This document shows, in pieces, positions 12,480 through 14,162 of a stretch of DNA of 14,162 nt (positions are counted from its first letter, which is position 1; each line of letters opens with the position of its first letter). This DNA is from Baffinella frigidus (lineage: Eukaryota; Cryptophyceae; Cryptomonadales; Baffinellaceae). The notes under the pieces are model-generated. The model did not search any database, had not been told where the DNA came from, and worked only from the letters and a program-made list of their open reading frames with translations. Location of the stretch: NCBI GenBank assembly GCA_026770585.1, contig MU647330.1:48892-63053 (forward strand). The letters run 5' to 3'. The position numbers were made by a program, and so were the translations under genes.

Positions 12480-12650
12480 CACCCAGAACCCCTATGACCC
12501 TAACCCGCAACCACGTGCGAACTCCTCCCCGTGTAATTCACCGTCCCGGGACAGAAACCCTACCAACGACTACCACTGCATCGAAAACCCCCCGAACCCT
12601 TAACCCCAAACCCTCATAACCTTAACCCGCAACCAACCAACCCCTACAGG
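12480..12650 (-). repeat. C-strand degenerate telomere-like tract
   Basis: CCCAGAACCCCTATGACCCT, CCGAACCCTTAACCCC, AAACCCTCATAACCTTAACC: C-rich heptamer-like repeats, the reverse of most tracts in the window. Two overlapping plus frames (79 and 64 codons) are low-complexity readings of it. Confidence 0.6.
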
Positions 12651-12667
12651 GCCTGCATGGCCTGCAT

Positions 12668-12727
12668 TCACTTGGTGGGGGGGTTGCACTTCACTTAGGG
12701 GGGGGTCGCCCCCCCCTAAGTGAAGTG
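12668..12727. repeat. Inverted poly-G unit pair, perfect 19-bp palindrome arms
   Basis: A TTCACTTGGTGGGGGGGTTGC unit is followed by CACTTCACTTA with eight G (12687-12705), loop TCG, then eight C and TAAGTGAAGTG (12709-12727). The arms match perfectly over 19 bp. It is two units of the 12097 array joined head to head. Plain DNA from 12651 to 12668 (GCCTGCATGGCCTGCATTCA) precedes it. Confidence 0.9.
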
Positions 12728-12784
12728 ACGCACCCTATGTCCCTACGGTGTTGCGCACCAATCGCTCGCTGGGGTGAGGGGACA

Positions 12785-12965
12785 CCACTCGAAAATGCAA
12801 GAGGGGCCTATTTACATGTGGGGTTGTAGACATTTGTACCAGGATAGGGTATTCCAGCCTCGTGACTGTGCGAAATTCGCAGAATTACGTGACCAATCAC
12901 ACGAAAGTTACTACACAAATGTTACAATGCTCTTTTAAATAGGCCTCTCTAGCATTCTCGTGTGG
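12785..12965. mobile_element. MITE-like element, ~45-bp imperfect arms
   Basis: CCACTCGAAAATGCAAGAGG, GGCCTATTTA (from 12785) pairs with the complement ending at 12965 (CCACACGAGAATGCTAGAGA, GGCCTATTTA). The arms continue to ACATTTGT / ACAAATGT. CACGAAAGTTACTACACAAA in the right half resembles one half of the shared core seen at 501, 1356, 7630 and 9375. No target duplication was resolved. Confidence 0.7.
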
Positions 12966-13095
12966 CAGGGCTGAGCGAGTCGGGGGAAAAGGTGACACAC
13001 ACCGCAACAACCGGCCAAAAGGTGAAAGGCCAAAAGAGTCGGCGTCCGACCTGAAACGAGTATCGATCCTTGGCTTTGTCCCCCAACCTGAGTTC

Positions 13096-13239
13096 ATGCG
13101 GAAACAGATTTAATTTAAATCCGCCATTTGGAATCTTAGGGGGGGGGGTTGTGCTATGGTAAAGCGATGTGGAGCTAAGATAGCGAATTCCACCCTCAAG
13201 AGCACACATCGCTTTTCAAAATTGAATCCGTTTCCGCAT
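13096..13239. mobile_element. Inverted-repeat element with nested hairpin
   Basis: ATGCGGAAACAGATTTAATT (13096 on) pairs with the complement ending at 13239 (ATGCGGAAACGGATTCAATT). Inside, AAAGCGATGTG (13161-13171) pairs perfectly with CACATCGCTTT (13205-13215). A run of about ten G lies at 13139-13148. No ORF, no target duplication seen. Confidence 0.65.
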
Positions 13240-13570
13240 TGAATTTGCTCCTGGGGTCGCCGAAATCCGGGGAGGTCACACGAGAGAGAAGATAATCTCG
13301 AGGGACCTACCCAGAGTCGTATATCACCAAGTATACAACGTATACGAAGGTAAGAAGGGAAGGGGGCACTGTGGGTGTCCACTGTCGAGCCAACTCGGCA
13401 CATATAAGACAGCCAGGACCGGGATTCCGGTCCTGGCTTTTCATTTTAAAAGTCCATTTCCTTCAGGATTCAGGTTAAAGTTTTTAAAATCGTGTCCCGT
13501 CCTCGCTCGGTAGCGGCTAGGCTCTAAGCGCACGTAGGCTGTAAGGTTATACGCCTACCTAGTCGTCAGC
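13240..13570. other. No gene recognised; one strong hairpin
   Basis: GTATACAACGTATAC (about 13332-13346) is a short hairpin. The only other structure is the stem at 13411-13438. Minus-strand frames here run through the element at 13096 and show no motif. Confidence 0.4.
13411..13438. repeat. Perfect 12-bp hairpin followed by TTTT
   Basis: AGCCAGGACCGG / CCGGTCCTGGCT with loop GATT, then TTTTCATTTT. In a bacterium it would be read as an intrinsic terminator; in this eukaryote-like setting it could be a small-RNA or polymerase III 3' end, or simply a palindrome. Confidence 0.8.
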
Positions 13571-13755
13571 ATGGTTGCCCCAAACCGAAAGGGGGTCTTA
13601 GAACGTGGTCAGGCTGGTCTTGTAATCAACACGCTATCTCTCAGCATGGCTTCGAGCCTAGATACCAACCCACAGGCACCTAACGTGCAGCGCGATGTGG
13701 ATGGCGTCGATGGAATGCTGCCGCCGGAAGTCTGCGAGGTGCCTCCGCACCTAGG
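13571..13755 (+). CDS. Coding-like fragment, running into telomere-like repeat
   Basis: ATG at 13571 (CAGCATGG context) opens MVAPNRKGVLERGQAGLVIN, TLSLSMASSLDTNPQAPNVQ, then RDVDGVDGMLPPEVCEVPPH. The last ~20 residues recur at 13959-14020 in an open frame (DRVDGMLPPEVREVPPHLG). At 13752 the frame passes into GGGTTGA heptamers and stops at 13795. It has normal codon variety and no low-complexity bias before that point. No family recognised. It may be a 5' gene piece truncated by the repeat tract. Confidence 0.35.
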
Positions 13756-13813
13756 GTTGAGGGTTGAGGGTTTCGGGTTTCAGATTTCGGGTTGAAGAAG
13801 TAGGGTTTGTGGT

Positions 13814-13887
<74 letters not shown>

Positions 13888-13958
13888 GATTTAGGGGTAA
13901 GGGGTTACGGTTTGGGGTTTGGGGTTGAGGGTTGATGGTTGATGGTTTGGGGTTTAGG
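13752..13958 (+). repeat. GGGTTGA heptamer tract
   Basis: About eleven clean GGGTTGA units run from 13811 to 13888; GGGTTTC variants precede and GGGTTGATGGTTGATGGTTT follow. The unit is different from the GGGTGTA tract at 8620, although both follow a coding-like fragment. Confidence 0.9.
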
Positions 13959-14020
13959 GTTGTGGATCGCGTCGATGGAATGCTGCCGCCGGAAGTCCGC
14001 GAGGTGCCTCCGCACCTAGG
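13959..14020 (+). pseudogene. Second copy of the coding-like 3' piece
   Basis: This 62-base segment (GCGTCGATGGAATGCTGCCG, CCGGAAGTCCGCGAGGTGCC, TCCGCACCTAGG) copies 13693-13754 with about five differences. It is flanked on both sides by heptamer tracts, so it has no start of its own. It repeats the arrangement fragment-then-tract. Confidence 0.7.
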
Positions 14021-14162
14021 AGTTTCGGGTTCCGGGTTCCGGGTTTCGGGTTTCAATTTTCGGGTTCCAGGTTCCGGGTTCCGGGTTTCGGGTTTCAATT
14101 TTTGGGTTTCGGGTTTCGGGTTCCAGTTTTCGGGTTTCGGGTTCCAGGTTTCGGGTTTCGGG
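14021..14162 (+). repeat. GGGTTTC/GGGTTCC heptamer tract to window end
   Basis: GGGTTCCGGGTTCCGGGTTT, then alternating GGGTTTC and GGGTTCC with TTTCAATTTTCGGG interruptions at about 14057 and 14095. It is G-rich on the plus strand and still running at the window edge, so a chromosome end could lie to the right. Confidence 0.9.

Noticed and set aside
13411-13445. Intrinsic bacterial-type terminator
   Set aside because: The hairpin plus T run fits the pattern, but nothing else in the window is bacterial, and no gene ends there.
13751-14098. Minus-strand 115-codon frame rich in NPQPSTL
   Set aside because: Low-complexity reading of the GGGTTGA and GGGTTTC tracts.

Overview
The window looks like gene-poor, repeat-dense nuclear DNA near a chromosome end of a eukaryote. 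The main clue is the many degenerate heptamer tracts of the form GGGTNNN. They include clean GGGTTTA, the telomere repeat type of land plants and many algae (also dinoflagellates, chromerids and others). The G-rich strand mostly points right. I cannot name the species; an alga or other protist with a TTTAGGG-type telomere fits best. There is no rRNA, recognisable tRNA, operon or intact long gene. The longest open frame is 175 codons, and most open frames are shadows or run through repeats.

Layout. 1-500 holds a short degenerate tandem repeat and one copy of a ~90-bp dispersed repeat. 500-1500 is packed with foldback or MITE-like elements. 1500-1900 (minus) has a coding-like fragment against a MITE. 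2200-4600 is mostly diverged duplicated repeats and a CCTAAAGGA / CCTAATTTAA tandem array. 4600-6330 is a palindrome-rich block (CCTAGG and CCCTACSGTAGGG motifs, large inverted repeats, long G/C homopolymers). 6428-6819 (minus) has two copies of one coding-like fragment. 6845-8800 is a composite of telomere-like tracts, a GC-rich subtelomere-type repeat, one MITE and several large inverted repeats. 8800-9690 (minus) holds four copies of one coding-like cassette, one interrupted by a MITE. 9830-12070 has many duplicated blocks, a MITE with a clear 4-bp target duplication, a 31-bp-stem hairpin and a six-copy dispersed unit. 12097-12727 is a poly-G tandem array with an inverted partner. 12785-13440 has more inverted-repeat elements. 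13571-14162 has a coding-like fragment, duplicated, with each copy running into telomere-like repeats.

Most notable are three things. First, a set of MITE-like elements has different outer arms but shares an inner palindromic core (GCAACGAAAATTACTACAC type), and several insertions have 4-bp target duplications. Second, the cassette array at 8800-9690 keeps an open minus-strand frame across copies. Third, coding-like fragments repeatedly stop exactly at telomere-like tracts, and the fragment-plus-tract unit is then duplicated. Together they describe a subtelomere built by mobile-element insertion, segmental duplication and perhaps telomere addition and fusion. No protein function was recognised.
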